64,000 nucleotides of DNA, taken from the NCBI RefSeq assembly GCF_008079445.1, contig NZ_VRYH01000006.1, positions 1-64,000 of the forward strand, read 5' to 3'. This DNA is from Aidingimonas lacisalsi. Lineage in GTDB: Bacteria > Pseudomonadota > Gammaproteobacteria > Pseudomonadales > Halomonadaceae. Below the pieces are notes generated by a model that saw only the letters and a list, made by a program, of their open reading frames with translations, had not been told where the DNA came from and searched no databases. Both the position numbers and the translations under genes were made by a program. The stretch's first letter is position 1. Every line of letters starts with the position of its first letter. This document shows, in pieces, positions 37,750-48,497 of the stretch.

Positions 37750-38931
37750 ATGACCATCGCTGACCGCTGGCTGCTTCCCGACGGTATGGATGAGGTGCTG
37801 CCGCCTCAGGCCGCACGCATGGAAGAGCTTCGACGTGCCTTGCTTGATCTCTACTACCGTTGGGGGTACGACCAGGTGATGCCGCCACCGGTAGAATTCC
37901 TGAATTCGCTATTGACGGGAACCGGTACCGACCTGGATCTGCAGACGTTCAAGCTGACCGATCAGCTCACTGGCCGTATGATGGGAGTCAGTGCAGACGT
38001 GACACCACAGGTGGCACGCATGGATGCCCACTCCCTGAAACGCCAGGGCCCGGTACGCCTGAGCTATTGCACCAATGTCCTGCGCGCCAAGGCAGATCAG
38101 TACCAGGGTGGACGCAGTCCGGTTCAGGTCGGTGTCGAACTGTTTGGTCACGCCGGCCAGCAAGCGGATCTGGAAATTCTGAGATTGGCACTGTCCAGCC
38201 TGGTCGTCGCAGGTGGGAGCGAAATTCATCTGGCCTTGGGCCATATCGGTATCTATCGGAGCCTGGTTCAGGCGGCTGAGCTGGATGCTGCCCAGGAACG
38301 TGCTATTTTCGAGGCGTTGGAACTGAAGTCGCCGGGCGATTTGACGCGTCGGGTCAAGGAGAGTGTGTCGGACTCCGCCTTGTCCGAGATGCTGGTAGCG
38401 CTGGCTGAACTTCATGGCGGCACCGAGGTGCTCGAAGAGGCTCGCAGCGTGTTTACTGAAGCGCCGGCGGCCGTTGAGGCTGCATTGGATCAACTCGAGA
38501 CGTTGATCGCAGGGGTGCGCTCGGATTATCCCGACGTCGACTTGTACATCGATCTTGCCGAATTGCGTGGCTACCAGTATCACACTGGAATGATGTTTGC
38601 CGCGTATGTGCCTGGTTACGGACAGGCGATTGCCAAAGGCGGCCGCTATGATGATACGGGGCGGGCCTTTGGTCGCGCCCGGCCGGCAACCGGATTCTCG
38701 ATGGATCTCAAGTTATTGGCGTCATTGGCTATCGAGCCGTCCTCTCCTGATGGTATCTGGGCGCCTGCGGACGAGAGTCCGGAGCTTCGCGATGCCGTGA
38801 ATGCGTTGCGGGCAAGCGGTGAACGCGTCGTGCAAGCGCTGCCCGGACAGCGTACGGGCCCCGAGCAGCACTGTTGCAACCGGCAATTGGTGCAGGAAAA
38901 CGGAACCTGGCAGGTGTCTTCCCTGGCCTAG
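37750..38931 (+). CDS. hisZ: ATP phosphoribosyltransferase regulatory subunit HisZ
   Basis: 393 residues. Histidyl-tRNA-synthetase-like protein that is needed by short-form HisG at the start of histidine synthesis. The class II fold shows LPDGMDEVLPPQA, the YYRWGYDQVMPPPVEF segment, and the GGRYDDTGRAFGRARPATGFSMDL region, but no anticodon-binding domain. Located between hflC and purA, the usual place in Pseudomonas and relatives. Preceded by a strong terminator, so it probably has its own promoter. Confidence 0.96.
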   Translation: MTIADRWLLPDGMDEVLPPQAARMEELRRALLDLYYRWGYDQVMPPPVEFLNSLLTGTGTDLDLQTFKLTDQLTGRMMGVSADVTPQVARMDAHSLKRQGPVRLSYCTNVLRAKADQYQGGRSPVQVGVELFGHAGQQADLEILRLALSSLVVAGGSEIHLALGHIGIYRSLVQAAELDAAQERAIFEALELKSPGDLTRRVKESVSDSALSEMLVALAELHGGTEVLEEARSVFTEAPAAVEAALDQLETLIAGVRSDYPDVDLYIDLAELRGYQYHTGMMFAAYVPGYGQAIAKGGRYDDTGRAFGRARPATGFSMDLKLLASLAIEPSSPDGIWAPADESPELRDAVNALRASGERVVQALPGQRTGPEQHCCNRQLVQENGTWQVSSLA

Positions 38932-40287
<1,356 letters not shown>

Positions 40288-40320
40288 TCGCGACGATACA
40301 TTGTGAGCGGTATGCTGCAG

Positions 40321-40342
40321 AGGCGCCCTGTGGGCGCCTTTT
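40321..40342 (+). terminator. Rho-independent terminator after purA
   Basis: 8-bp stem AGGCGCCC (40321-40328) / GGGCGCCT (40332-40339), TGT loop, followed by TTTTC. It ends the conserved nnr-purA run. Confidence 0.88.
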
Positions 40343-40409
40343 CATGCCGGGCCGATTGATCGACGTCGTGAGTCAAACGTCATCCGTTCTTCAGGATAAG
40401 GCGTTCAAC

Positions 40410-41117
40410 CTATGGCTTGACCCGCTTGGTCTCGGTCGCAAAAACGCTTAGTCCCAACCAGGTTTGCATATTCGCTTTCAAGTGTTGAGTGCCCGTCAGC
40501 GTGAGCTTGTTCCTGTCAATGGCCTCCTGAACGGTCATGATTCCCATCCAGATAGCGGTCATGCTGCGTAGGTCACTGACGACATAAAGGTCGATATCGA
40601 AGCCGGGGTCCCGCTGACAGAGATCGACCACCACCTCATTCTCGATGTTGTCGATGACCAGCCACCACCTTGATTGCCCGCGGACGACATCATGGTACAG
40701 AAATTGAATCGTCACTCTGTGTGATGGTAGTGGTCGGGGATCAAGATTGCGTCTCATATCCCACATGAGCAATGACGGATCAAGGTTCTTCATGGATAGC
40801 TGGGATTCAAGCCACCGTTGTCCCCAGCGGCCCATCGACATGATGACCGGACGCAGCTCGTGACCGGCTTCCGTCAGCTCGTACAGCGGAGTTCTGCCAT
40901 CCGGGTCGATACGGCGCCTCACGACGCCCAGGTCTTCCAGCGAACGCAGTCGTTTCGAGAGCAAGGCAGGCGAGATGAGCGGCAGCCCCCTGCGCAGATC
41001 ATTGAACCGGTGACTGCCGTTTAACAGTTCTCGGATGACGAGAATGGTCCAGCGGGTGCCCAGCACCTCGGAGGCCATGGCCACGGGGCAAAATTGTCCA
41101 TATCCCTTTTCAGCCAT
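40410..41117 (-). CDS. HxlR-family transcriptional regulator with C-terminal extension
   Basis: 235 residues. N-terminal winged helix of the HxlR family (about 1-105): Cys10 in FCPVA, the TRWTILVIRELL helix, SPALLSKRLRSLEDLGVV recognition region and RTPLYELTEAGHEL wing. Residues about 115-235 form an extra domain resembling the SCP2-like tail found on some HxlR proteins, possibly ligand binding. ATG at 41117 with GGAGGG upstream; the frame is open 37 codons further without homology. It is divergent from a flavoenzyme gene and probably controls it. Confidence 0.85.
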   Translation of the reverse strand: MAEKGYGQFCPVAMASEVLGTRWTILVIRELLNGSHRFNDLRRGLPLISPALLSKRLRSLEDLGVVRRRIDPDGRTPLYELTEAGHELRPVIMSMGRWGQRWLESQLSMKNLDPSLLMWDMRRNLDPRPLPSHRVTIQFLYHDVVRGQSRWWLVIDNIENEVVVDLCQRDPGFDIDLYVVSDLRSMTAIWMGIMTVQEAIDRNKLTLTGTQHLKANMQTWLGLSVFATETKRVKP

Positions 41118-41203
41118 ATCAAACCCTCCGTTTGGCATTTCACCGGGGCAAGTGCGTGCAGCAAGGCAGACGGTATTCCAGCAAAGCCATGTCGGTTCAG
41201 ATA

Positions 41204-41228
41204 GTGAATCAACAGTGGTGACATTCAC
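41204..41228. promoter_or_regulatory. Inverted repeat in the regulator/flavoenzyme divergent gap (candidate operator)
   Basis: Perfect 6-bp arms GTGAAT (41204-41209) and ATTCAC (41223-41228) with 13-bp spacing, inside the 252-bp gap between the HxlR regulator and the flavoenzyme. Centre-to-centre spacing of 19 bp is close to two helical turns, suitable for a dimeric winged-helix regulator. Confidence 0.45.
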
Positions 41229-41369
41229 CGGCTATCTTTGGTTACACCCACTGGTTTCATGGTGGCAGGGCCCGTTCCAGAGCGCCAAGGTTGCAATGAA
41301 GGCGTCGTGCCGGAGACAGACCGGGGGAAGCGGGTGTATCTCGACCACACACCTGGAGGAATCAAGATT

Positions 41370-42788
41370 ATGCATGCCAAGATGCTGGATGGTCGCGAGA
41401 TCGATTTATCCTCGGAGCAACTCGATCGTTTGCGCACACAACTGCAAGGACACGTCTTGTTGCCTGGCGAGTCAGGCTATGAGGCGTCTCGCTCGCTATG
41501 GAATGCCATGATCGATCGGAAGCCTGCCGTCATCGTGTGCTGTCTCGGTACGACTGATGTCATGGCGGGTATACGCTTTGCCCGTGAGCACAACCTGTTA
41601 CTTTGTATCAAAGGAGGAGGACACAACATCGCGGGGATGGCTGTTGCCGACGGTGCGTTAATGCTCGATATGTCTCCGATGCGTGGAGTTTGGGTGGATC
41701 GTGAGAGACGAATAGCCCATGCCCAGGCGGGGTGTATTCTCGCTGACGTAGACCGAGAAACGCAGCTACATGGCCTGGCGACGGTGCTCGGTTTTGTTTC
41801 TACCACCGGTATTGCTGGGCTCACGCTGGGAGGAGGGTTCGGTTACCTGACACGGCGTTGGGGATGGACGACGGATAATGTGATCGGAATGGACGTGGTA
41901 ACCGCTGATGCAGAGCTGGTGCACGCTAGCCAGGATGAAAATCCTGACTTGTTCTGGGCACTGCGTGGCGGTGGAGGCAACTTCGGTGTGGTAACCGGGT
42001 TCGACTACTGCTTGTATCCTGTTGGACCTGAGGTCGTAGGTGGTATCGTCGCCTGGCCTGCCAGCGAAGCGAAGGAGGTCCTCGAGCTCTATCGTTCCCT
42101 CGCCGAAAAGGCGCCTCCCGAACTGACGTTGGTGGCGTTTCTTCGCCCGGCGCCACCCGCCCCCTGGTTGCCACCAGAGCGACATGGTACGCCGATCGTG
42201 GCTATTCTCGCCTGTTATAGCGGTGACCCGAACGAAGGGGAGGAAATAGTGGCGCCGATCAAGACATTCGGGAACCCCATTGGTGATGTGCTCGTGCGTC
42301 GCCCCTATTCACAGGTGCAGACGTTGCTCGATGCGACGCAGCCGAAGGGGCGACGTTATTATTGGAAAAGCGAGTATCTGGCCCACGTCGATTCCCGGAT
42401 GTGCGAAACGATGATCGAACACGCTCAACGCATTCGTTCACCCCACTCGGCAGTCGTGCTTTTTCAGTTGGGCGATGCCTTGAGTCAGCATGATGATGAA
42501 CATTCTCCGGTCGGTAATCGAAGCGCTCGTTATGTGTTCAATGTGACCGGTGCCTGGGAGGAGGCGGCTGAAGATCGGATGCATATTGAGTGGGTTCGGG
42601 AGGCATGGCGGGAACTGCAACCATTTTCGACTGGCGGGACGTATATCAATTTCCTGACTGAGGACGAGGGGCCGGAACGTCTGGAGGCCGCCCTCGGTAC
42701 GTCAGCGTTACGCCACCTGGCTCAGGTGAAAGCTCACTGGGACCCGGAGAATCGGTTGCAGATCAACAGGAACATCGTTCCCCGGTGA
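41370..42788 (+). CDS. FAD-linked oxidase of the berberine-bridge (BBE-like) type
   Basis: 472 residues. An FAD_binding_4 domain (about 40-210) holds KGGGHNIAG with His85, the residue that binds FAD covalently in this family, followed by HAQAGC, TGIAGLTLGGGFGYLTRRWG and LRGGGGNFGVVTGF. A C-terminal BBE segment shows VKAHWDPENRLQINRNI. The position usually holding the second covalent Cys appears to be Ser-Thr (GFVSTTGIAG), so attachment is probably through His only. Substrate unknown; relatives oxidise sugars or small secondary metabolites. ATG at 41370 with GGAGGA upstream; no signal peptide. It forms an accessory pair with the HxlR regulator, between purA and suf. Confidence 0.88.
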   Translation: MHAKMLDGREIDLSSEQLDRLRTQLQGHVLLPGESGYEASRSLWNAMIDRKPAVIVCCLGTTDVMAGIRFAREHNLLLCIKGGGHNIAGMAVADGALMLDMSPMRGVWVDRERRIAHAQAGCILADVDRETQLHGLATVLGFVSTTGIAGLTLGGGFGYLTRRWGWTTDNVIGMDVVTADAELVHASQDENPDLFWALRGGGGNFGVVTGFDYCLYPVGPEVVGGIVAWPASEAKEVLELYRSLAEKAPPELTLVAFLRPAPPAPWLPPERHGTPIVAILACYSGDPNEGEEIVAPIKTFGNPIGDVLVRRPYSQVQTLLDATQPKGRRYYWKSEYLAHVDSRMCETMIEHAQRIRSPHSAVVLFQLGDALSQHDDEHSPVGNRSARYVFNVTGAWEEAAEDRMHIEWVREAWRELQPFSTGGTYINFLTEDEGPERLEAALGTSALRHLAQVKAHWDPENRLQINRNIVPR

Positions 42789-42820
42789 GCGAGGCGCAGC
42801 GAATGGGTCCTCGAAATGAC

Positions 42821-42856
42821 GCAGAACCGGGCGCCGTCATCGGTGCCCGGTTCTGC
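42821..42856 (+). terminator. Long hairpin after the flavoenzyme gene
   Basis: 12-bp perfect stem GCAGAACCGGGC (42821-42832) / GCCCGGTTCTGC (42845-42856) with a 12-nt loop, 32 nt after the stop. No T-run follows, so termination would be imperfect or bidirectional. Confidence 0.6.
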
Positions 42857-42894
42857 GTACGCGAAGAGAGGGATACTTGATAGTTTTGTTGAAT

Positions 42895-42913
42895 AGGAAT
42901 GATTGCCATTTTT
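42895..42913. promoter_or_regulatory. Fur-box-like sequence upstream of the suf operon
   Basis: AGGAATGATTGCCATTTTT matches the 19-bp Fur consensus at about 11 positions, with AATGAT and CATT halves. It lies about 75 bp upstream of the suf promoter. Iron control of suf is known in E. coli; here the site is only suggestive. Confidence 0.35.
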
Positions 42914-42987
42914 GATGGTATCGTCGTCGAATGTGTCGCTATCTGGAGCGCTATCATCACCAATCGCCGCTAACGCGGTTAGAAGGC

Positions 42988-43016
42988 TTCACATTGGCTT
43001 TATACAGGACTAAAAT
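42988..43016 (+). promoter_or_regulatory. Sigma-70 promoter of the suf operon
   Basis: -35 TTCACA (42988-42993) and -10 TAAAAT (43011-43016), each 5 of 6 to consensus, with the optimal 17-bp spacer. The first ATG of the operon is 51 nt downstream of the -10. Confidence 0.65.
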
Positions 43017-43021
43017 GGTAC
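43002..43021 (+). promoter_or_regulatory. Possible IscR/Rrf2-type site overlapping the suf promoter
   Basis: ATACAGGACTAAAATGGTAC resembles the left half and centre of the E. coli type 1 IscR motif (ATA-S-YY-GACT-RWWWY) and covers the -10 element. Such a position would let the first-gene regulator repress its own operon. The right half matches poorly. Confidence 0.35.
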
Positions 43022-43066
43022 TCAATCGATGTCCAGAGGCGTCGCAAGGCGCCAGGAAGTTACGGC

Positions 43067-43534
43067 ATGCTCAAGCTATCACGACTGACTGACTATGCAG
43101 CGGTGATCATGGCGCAAATTGCTCGCCATCCGGATTACCCTCATGCGGCTGCGGAGTTGGCCGAAGCGGTAACGCTGCCGTATCCGACAGTCAGCAAGAC
43201 CCTGAAGATGCTGGTAAAAGCCAATTTGCTGGTGTCGCAACGAGGCGCTCAAGGGGGATATCTGTTGGCTCGACCTGCATCAGACATCAGTGCCAGCGAT
43301 ATCATCAGCGCCATGGAAGGGCCTGTGGCCATGACGGAATGCAGTCATGCTGACGGTGACTGTGAGTTAATGGCGACGTGTGGTGTGGCCGATAACTGGC
43401 AACGTGTCTCTCAGGCCATCCGTACGTTTCTGGATGGAGTGACACTGGCGCATCTGGCCCAGACGACACCGATCAAGTTACCCGTACACTTACCCATACA
43501 AACCGTGACGTTGGCCGCCGAGGCCAGCCGCTGA
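43067..43534 (+). CDS. Rrf2-family SUF system regulator
   Basis: 155 residues. Rrf2/IscR-like winged helix (about 1-80: [46 protein letters not shown]) followed by a three-cysteine cluster-binding segment [15 protein letters not shown], with Cys spacings x6 and x5 (IscR x5 and x5). Probably carries an Fe-S cluster and senses cluster demand to repress the sufBCDST genes that follow (52-nt gap). Confidence 0.92.
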   Translation: MLKLSRLTDYAAVIMAQIARHPDYPHAAAELAEAVTLPYPTVSKTLKMLVKANLLVSQRGAQGGYLLARPASDISASDIISAMEGPVAMTECSHADGDCELMATCGVADNWQRVSQAIRTFLDGVTLAHLAQTTPIKLPVHLPIQTVTLAAEASR

Positions 43535-43586
43535 CACTCAAGACCCGAGCACAGGGCTCGATAGCAACCGCCCGGGAGGGGAAAAC

Positions 43587-45029
43587 ATGGCTAGTGAAGA
43601 AATGGAGCAGCTTGTCCGTCGCGAATACACTCAAGGATTCGTGACAGACATTGAAAGCGATACCGTACCGCCCGGTCTGGATGAGAGCACCATTGCCTTC
43701 ATTTCGGAGAAGAAGGGTGAGCCCGAGTGGATGCTCGAATGGCGTCTCGAGGCATATCACCAATGGTTGAAAATGACGACGCCATCCTGGGCGCATCTGA
43801 ATTATCCGCCTATCGATTACCAGGCGATCTCCTATTATAGCGCCCCGAAGAAGCCTGAAGATCGTCCCCAGAGCCTTGATGAGGTCGATCCGAAGTTGCT
43901 GGAAACCTATGAGAAACTGGGGATCCCGCTGCACGAGCGTGCCGCATTGGCAGGCGTGGCGGTCGATGCGGTCTTCGATTCGGTGTCGGTCACCACGACT
44001 TTCAAGGAACAGTTGGCTGAGGCTGGCGTCATTTTCTGTTCGATTTCCGAGGCGATTCGTGATTACCCCGAACTGGTCAAGCAGTATCTGGGCAGTGTCG
44101 TGCCTCAGGGGGACAATTTCTTCGCCGCACTCAATTCGGCCGTCTTCACCGATGGCTCGTTCGTCTATGTTCCGGAAGGCGTGACGTGCCCGATGGAACT
44201 GTCAACGTATTTTCGAATCAATGCGGCCAATACCGGCCAGTTCGAACGCACACTGATCATCTGTGAGAAACAGGCGCAGGTCTCCTATCTGGAAGGCTGC
44301 ACGGCCCCCATGCGCGATGAGAATCAGCTGCACGCTGCCGTGGTGGAACTGGTGGCGCTCGACGATGCCAAGATCAAATATTCGACGGTACAGAACTGGT
44401 ATCCCGGTGATGAGGATGGCAAAGGGGGGATCTATAACTTCGTCACCAAGCGTGGTGATTGCCGTGGCGACCGTTCCCATATCAGTTGGACCCAGGTCGA
44501 AACCGGTTCCGCGATTACCTGGAAATATCCGTCATGCATGCTGCGGGGCAAGGACAGTATTGGTGAGTTCTACTCCGTCGCGGTGACCAATGGTCGTCAA
44601 CAGGCGGACACCGGTACCAAGATGATCCACATCGGTGAGAATACACGTTCCACCATCGTGTCCAAGGGGATTTCCGCTGGACGTGCCAACCAGTCATATC
44701 GCGGACTGGTCAAGGTCGGGCCCAGGGCCAAGAACGCGCGTAATTTCACCCAGTGCGACTCCTTGCTGATCGGTGATACCTGTGGAGCACACACCTATCC
44801 CTATCAGGAGATAGGCAATAGCTCCTCGATAGTCGAACACGAAGCGACGACCTCGAAAATCGGTGAAGATCAGCTCTTTTACTGCCAGAGTCGCGGCATT
44901 TCCGAAGAGGATGCCGTCAACATGATCGTCAATGGCTTCTGCAAGGATGTCTTCCAAGAGTTGCCGATGGAGTTTGCCGTCGAGGCAGAGGCGTTGTTGA
45001 ACGTGACGTTGGAAGGCGCAGTAGGGTAA
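43587..45029 (+). CDS. sufB: Fe-S cluster assembly scaffold protein SufB
   Basis: 480 residues. Scaffold on which clusters form in the SufBC2D complex. The characteristic beta-helix core (about 155-400) includes [25 protein letters not shown] and [13 protein letters not shown], with the conserved cysteine in [28 protein letters not shown] precedes the ATG. First structural gene of the operon. Confidence 0.97.
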   Translation: MASEEMEQLVRREYTQGFVTDIESDTVPPGLDESTIAFISEKKGEPEWMLEWRLEAYHQWLKMTTPSWAHLNYPPIDYQAISYYSAPKKPEDRPQSLDEVDPKLLETYEKLGIPLHERAALAGVAVDAVFDSVSVTTTFKEQLAEAGVIFCSISEAIRDYPELVKQYLGSVVPQGDNFFAALNSAVFTDGSFVYVPEGVTCPMELSTYFRINAANTGQFERTLIICEKQAQVSYLEGCTAPMRDENQLHAAVVELVALDDAKIKYSTVQNWYPGDEDGKGGIYNFVTKRGDCRGDRSHISWTQVETGSAITWKYPSCMLRGKDSIGEFYSVAVTNGRQQADTGTKMIHIGENTRSTIVSKGISAGRANQSYRGLVKVGPRAKNARNFTQCDSLLIGDTCGAHTYPYQEIGNSSSIVEHEATTSKIGEDQLFYCQSRGISEEDAVNMIVNGFCKDVFQELPMEFAVEAEALLNVTLEGAVG

Positions 45030-45128
45030 GGCAACGGTTGAGCGCCGCGAGCGCGTTTCCCGGATTCGGTAAACCAACATATTTGCAGGAGTTGCTGCGG
45101 CGGCTCGGAACGAAACAAAGGTATCAAC

Positions 45129-45881
45129 ATGCTCGAAGTCAAGGATCTGCACGTTTCAGTAGAAGGCAGCGAAATCCTCAAGGGACTGAATCTCACCCTC
45201 AAGCAAGGGGAGGTCCATGCCATCATGGGGCCCAACGGTGCGGGTAAATCGACCCTGTCGGCCGTTATCTCGGGTAAGGAAGGCTATGAAGTGACTTCCG
45301 GCAGCATCACGTTCGAAGGACGTGATGTGTTGGAAATGGAAGTCGAGGAACGGGCGCAAGCCGGGTTGTTGCTGGGATTTCAGTACCCGGTGGAAATTCC
45401 CGGCGTCAAGAACATCTACCTTCTCAAAGCGGCACTCAACGCACAGCGAGCTGCGCGAGGCGAGGAGGAGATTCCGGCACCTGAGTTCATGAAGCTGGTC
45501 AAGGAAAAGCTGGCGGCCATGAAGATGGATCCAAGCTTCTTGCAACGCGCCGTCAATGAGGGCTTCTCGGGGGGCGAGAAGAAGCGTAACGAGATTCTGC
45601 AGATGCTGGTTCTGCAGCCGCGCCTGGCCATGCTCGATGAAATCGATTCAGGGCTGGATATCGACGCGATGCGTGTCGTGGCGGATGGCATCAACTCCTT
45701 GCGCGATCCGGAGCGAGGCGTCCTGATCGTGACGCACTACCAGCGTCTGCTCGAACATGTCGAACCGGATGTCGTCCATGTACTGGTCGATGGACGAATC
45801 GCCAAGACCGGTGACAAGCAGTTGGCTTATGAACTGGAATCGCGTGGTTACGAGTGGGTTCTCGAGGAGTCTACGGCATGA
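45129..45881 (+). CDS. sufC: Fe-S cluster assembly ATPase SufC
   Basis: 250 residues. ABC-type ATPase of the SufBCD complex. Walker A GPNGAGKST at about 36-44, signature FSGGEKKRNEI, Walker B MLDEIDSGLD and the H-loop VTHYQRLL. 99 nt separate it from sufB; its stop overlaps sufD by 4 bp (ATGA). Confidence 0.98.
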   Translation: MLEVKDLHVSVEGSEILKGLNLTLKQGEVHAIMGPNGAGKSTLSAVISGKEGYEVTSGSITFEGRDVLEMEVEERAQAGLLLGFQYPVEIPGVKNIYLLKAALNAQRAARGEEEIPAPEFMKLVKEKLAAMKMDPSFLQRAVNEGFSGGEKKRNEILQMLVLQPRLAMLDEIDSGLDIDAMRVVADGINSLRDPERGVLIVTHYQRLLEHVEPDVVHVLVDGRIAKTGDKQLAYELESRGYEWVLEESTA

Positions 45882-47224
45882 GCGATGAACAGACATTTCT
45901 CGACACGCTGCAGGCGCGTAATGAGGCTCGTGGCGATGAGCCGACCTGGATTGCGGCGCGTCGCCAGGCAGGCGCGGCACGCTTTGAGGCCGTCGGCTTT
46001 CCGCACAAGCGGGTCGAAGCCTGGAAATATACGGATGTGCGCGCGATTGCTCGGGGGGAGTTCAGGCTGGCCGATAGTGCCGACTTCTCACCGGCGACTG
46101 CGGCAGCATTGACGTTACCGATCGAGGCGCTACGTCTGACGTTTGTCGACGGCGTGTTTTCCCGCGCTTTGTCGGATCTGAATACACTGCCATCCGGTGT
46201 CACGATCGAGCCGTTGTCGCACGCGCTCGAGGCTAACCATGAAGCGGTTGGCGGTGCATTGGGGCGCTTGGCAGGGGTCGATTTTTCACCGTTCACGGCA
46301 CTCAATACGGCGTTTGCCGAAGAGGGGGCGGTCATCCGGCTTGCCCCGGGGACGGTCGTGGAAACGCCGATCATCATACAGTTCCTGTCGCGGGCCAACG
46401 AAGCACCGGTCATGAGCCACCCACGAGTGTTGATCGAGGCCGGTGGTCGGAGTGAAGCGACGGTAATCGAGCATCATGCCGGCGAGTCCGGTGCTACCAA
46501 TTTCACTAACTTGGTTAGCGAGGTCATGCTCGACCGCAGTGCCATCCTGAGCTACTACAAGCTGCAGGAAGCCCCTGTTGGTGACTTGCATATCGCCAGT
46601 CTGCATGTCGAGCAGGGTCGTGACAGCCGCTTCACCTCGTTCAACCTGAATCTTGGTGGCGCGTTGGTTCGTAACGATATCATCGACGACCTCAATGCCG
46701 AAGGGGCCGAAACCCAGTATAACGGCCTGTTCTTCGTGCGTGACCGTCAGCACGTCGATAACCATACGTTGGTCAACCACAATGCGCCACGTACCTATTC
46801 CAACGAGAATTACAAGGGGATTCTCGACGGCCGAGCGCGAGGCGTGTTCAACGGCAAGGTGATGGTCAAGCGGGATAGCCAGCAAATCGAGGCTTACCAG
46901 AACAATGCCAACTTGTTGCTATCCGATCGAGCCGAGATCGACACCAAGCCGGAACTCGAGATTTACGCCGATGATGTCAAGTGCTCGCATGGGGCAACGA
47001 CAGGGCAACTGGATGAAGACGCCATTTATGCACTACGCACGCGTGGTATCGACAACCAGATGGCTCGGGGCCTCCTGACCCTGGCGTTCGCCGGTGAAGT
47101 CATGGATCAAGTGACGCTGGACGTGATTGCTGAGCGTGTCGAGCTGGCAGTAGCCGGCAAGCTTCCCGAACGTTTCAATCTGACAGGGTTGGTTGAAACA
47201 GCCTCGGCGTTGGGAGAAAAGTGA
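45878..47224 (+). CDS. sufD: Fe-S cluster assembly protein SufD
   Basis: 448 residues from the ATG at 45878. SufB-like partner. Features FPHKRVEAWKYTDVR at the N-terminus and, near the end, DDVKCSHGATTGQLDEDAIYALRTRGI with the conserved His. An ATG eight codons earlier lies inside sufC; the ATGA overlap start fits better. Followed directly by sufS with overlapping codons. Confidence 0.96.
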   Translation: MSDEQTFLDTLQARNEARGDEPTWIAARRQAGAARFEAVGFPHKRVEAWKYTDVRAIARGEFRLADSADFSPATAAALTLPIEALRLTFVDGVFSRALSDLNTLPSGVTIEPLSHALEANHEAVGGALGRLAGVDFSPFTALNTAFAEEGAVIRLAPGTVVETPIIIQFLSRANEAPVMSHPRVLIEAGGRSEATVIEHHAGESGATNFTNLVSEVMLDRSAILSYYKLQEAPVGDLHIASLHVEQGRDSRFTSFNLNLGGALVRNDIIDDLNAEGAETQYNGLFFVRDRQHVDNHTLVNHNAPRTYSNENYKGILDGRARGVFNGKVMVKRDSQQIEAYQNNANLLLSDRAEIDTKPELEIYADDVKCSHGATTGQLDEDAIYALRTRGIDNQMARGLLTLAFAGEVMDQVTLDVIAERVELAVAGKLPERFNLTGLVETASALGEK

Positions 47225-48468
47225 TCATGACCGATTTCAGTGACCTGATGCTGGATGTGGTGAAAGTGCGTCGTGATTTTCCTATCCTGGATAGGCAAGT
47301 ACACGACAGACCTCTGGTGTATCTCGATAATGCAGCCACCAGCCAGACACCGCATCAAGTGATAACGGCTCTGGATGAGGTCTATAGACGCTATAATGCG
47401 AACATTCATCGAGGTCTCCATACGCTGGCGGATGAGGCGACGGAAGCATTCGAGAAGACGCGTGATACCGTTCGGGATTTCATCAATGCCGCTGATCGGC
47501 GTGAAATCATTTTCACCCGCGGTACTACCGAAGCGATCAATCTGGTAGCCAACGCTTGGGGTCGCAGTGAGTTGAAAGCGGGTGACGAGGTGCTGGTGTC
47601 GCGCCTCGAGCATCATTCGAATATCGTTCCCTGGCAGTTGTTGGCCAATCAGTCGGGAATTGTGGTGAAAGTCATCCCGATCGATGAACGGGGTGTTTTG
47701 GACATGGACGCCTATCGGGACCTCTTCACGTCTCGCACTCGCCTGGTGGCCGTCAATCATATCTCCAATGCTTGCGGAACGGTCAATCCGGTTGCCGAGC
47801 TGACACGCATCGCCCATGAACACGATGCGTTGATCATGATCGATGGTGCGCAAGCCGCTCCTCACGAGCCGATCGACGTTCAGGCCATCGACGCCGACTT
47901 CTACGCGTTTTCCGGCCATAAAGTCTATGGGCCGACGGGAGTTGGTGTCCTGTACGGCAAGGCAGCGTTGTTGGAGGCGATGCCGCCCTGGCAGGGCGGC
48001 GGGGAAATGATCGATCAGGTATCATTCGAGACACCTACGACCTTTGCCGCCATCCCGCATAAATTCGAAGCCGGTACCCCGGCGATTGCCGAAGTGATCG
48101 CGTTGGGAAGGGCATTGGAATGGGTTTCCGACATCGGCGTGTCGCTGATCAGTGCCTGGGAGCAGCGTCTGCTGTCTCATGCCACGGAAGAGCTGTCGCG
48201 CATCGATGGGTTGCGGATTCTGGGCACGGCACCCGACAAGGCGGCGGTCATTTCCTTTGTCGTCGATGGCGCGCATGCCCAGGACATCGGTTTGTTGATC
48301 GACCAGCTTGGTGTCGCGATTCGCACCGGCCATCATTGTGCCCAGCCGCTGCTATCCGCCTTTGGAGTCGATGCGACGTGTCGTGCATCGTTTGCGGCAT
48401 ACAATACCCCGGAAGAGATCGATATCTTCGTTGAATCGCTCGATCGCGTATTGGGCATGTTGCGTTGA
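47221..48468 (+). CDS. sufS: Cysteine desulfurase SufS
   Basis: 415 residues. Group II PLP cysteine desulfurase supplying sulfur. PLP lysine in SGHKVYGPTG, the active-site cysteine in RTGHHCAQP, and the conserved THYDDATQ-like N-terminal YLDNAATSQTP. Start GTG at 47221 overlaps the sufD stop (GTGA), with GGGAG 9 nt upstream; an ATG two codons later is possible. No sufE or sufU gene is adjacent, so the sulfur-transfer partner must be elsewhere. Confidence 0.95.
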   Translation: MIMTDFSDLMLDVVKVRRDFPILDRQVHDRPLVYLDNAATSQTPHQVITALDEVYRRYNANIHRGLHTLADEATEAFEKTRDTVRDFINAADRREIIFTRGTTEAINLVANAWGRSELKAGDEVLVSRLEHHSNIVPWQLLANQSGIVVKVIPIDERGVLDMDAYRDLFTSRTRLVAVNHISNACGTVNPVAELTRIAHEHDALIMIDGAQAAPHEPIDVQAIDADFYAFSGHKVYGPTGVGVLYGKAALLEAMPPWQGGGEMIDQVSFETPTTFAAIPHKFEAGTPAIAEVIALGRALEWVSDIGVSLISAWEQRLLSHATEELSRIDGLRILGTAPDKAAVISFVVDGAHAQDIGLLIDQLGVAIRTGHHCAQPLLSAFGVDATCRASFAAYNTPEEIDIFVESLDRVLGMLR

Positions 48469-48497
48469 TCACTTGCGGAACAGGAGACTAGGTCAAG

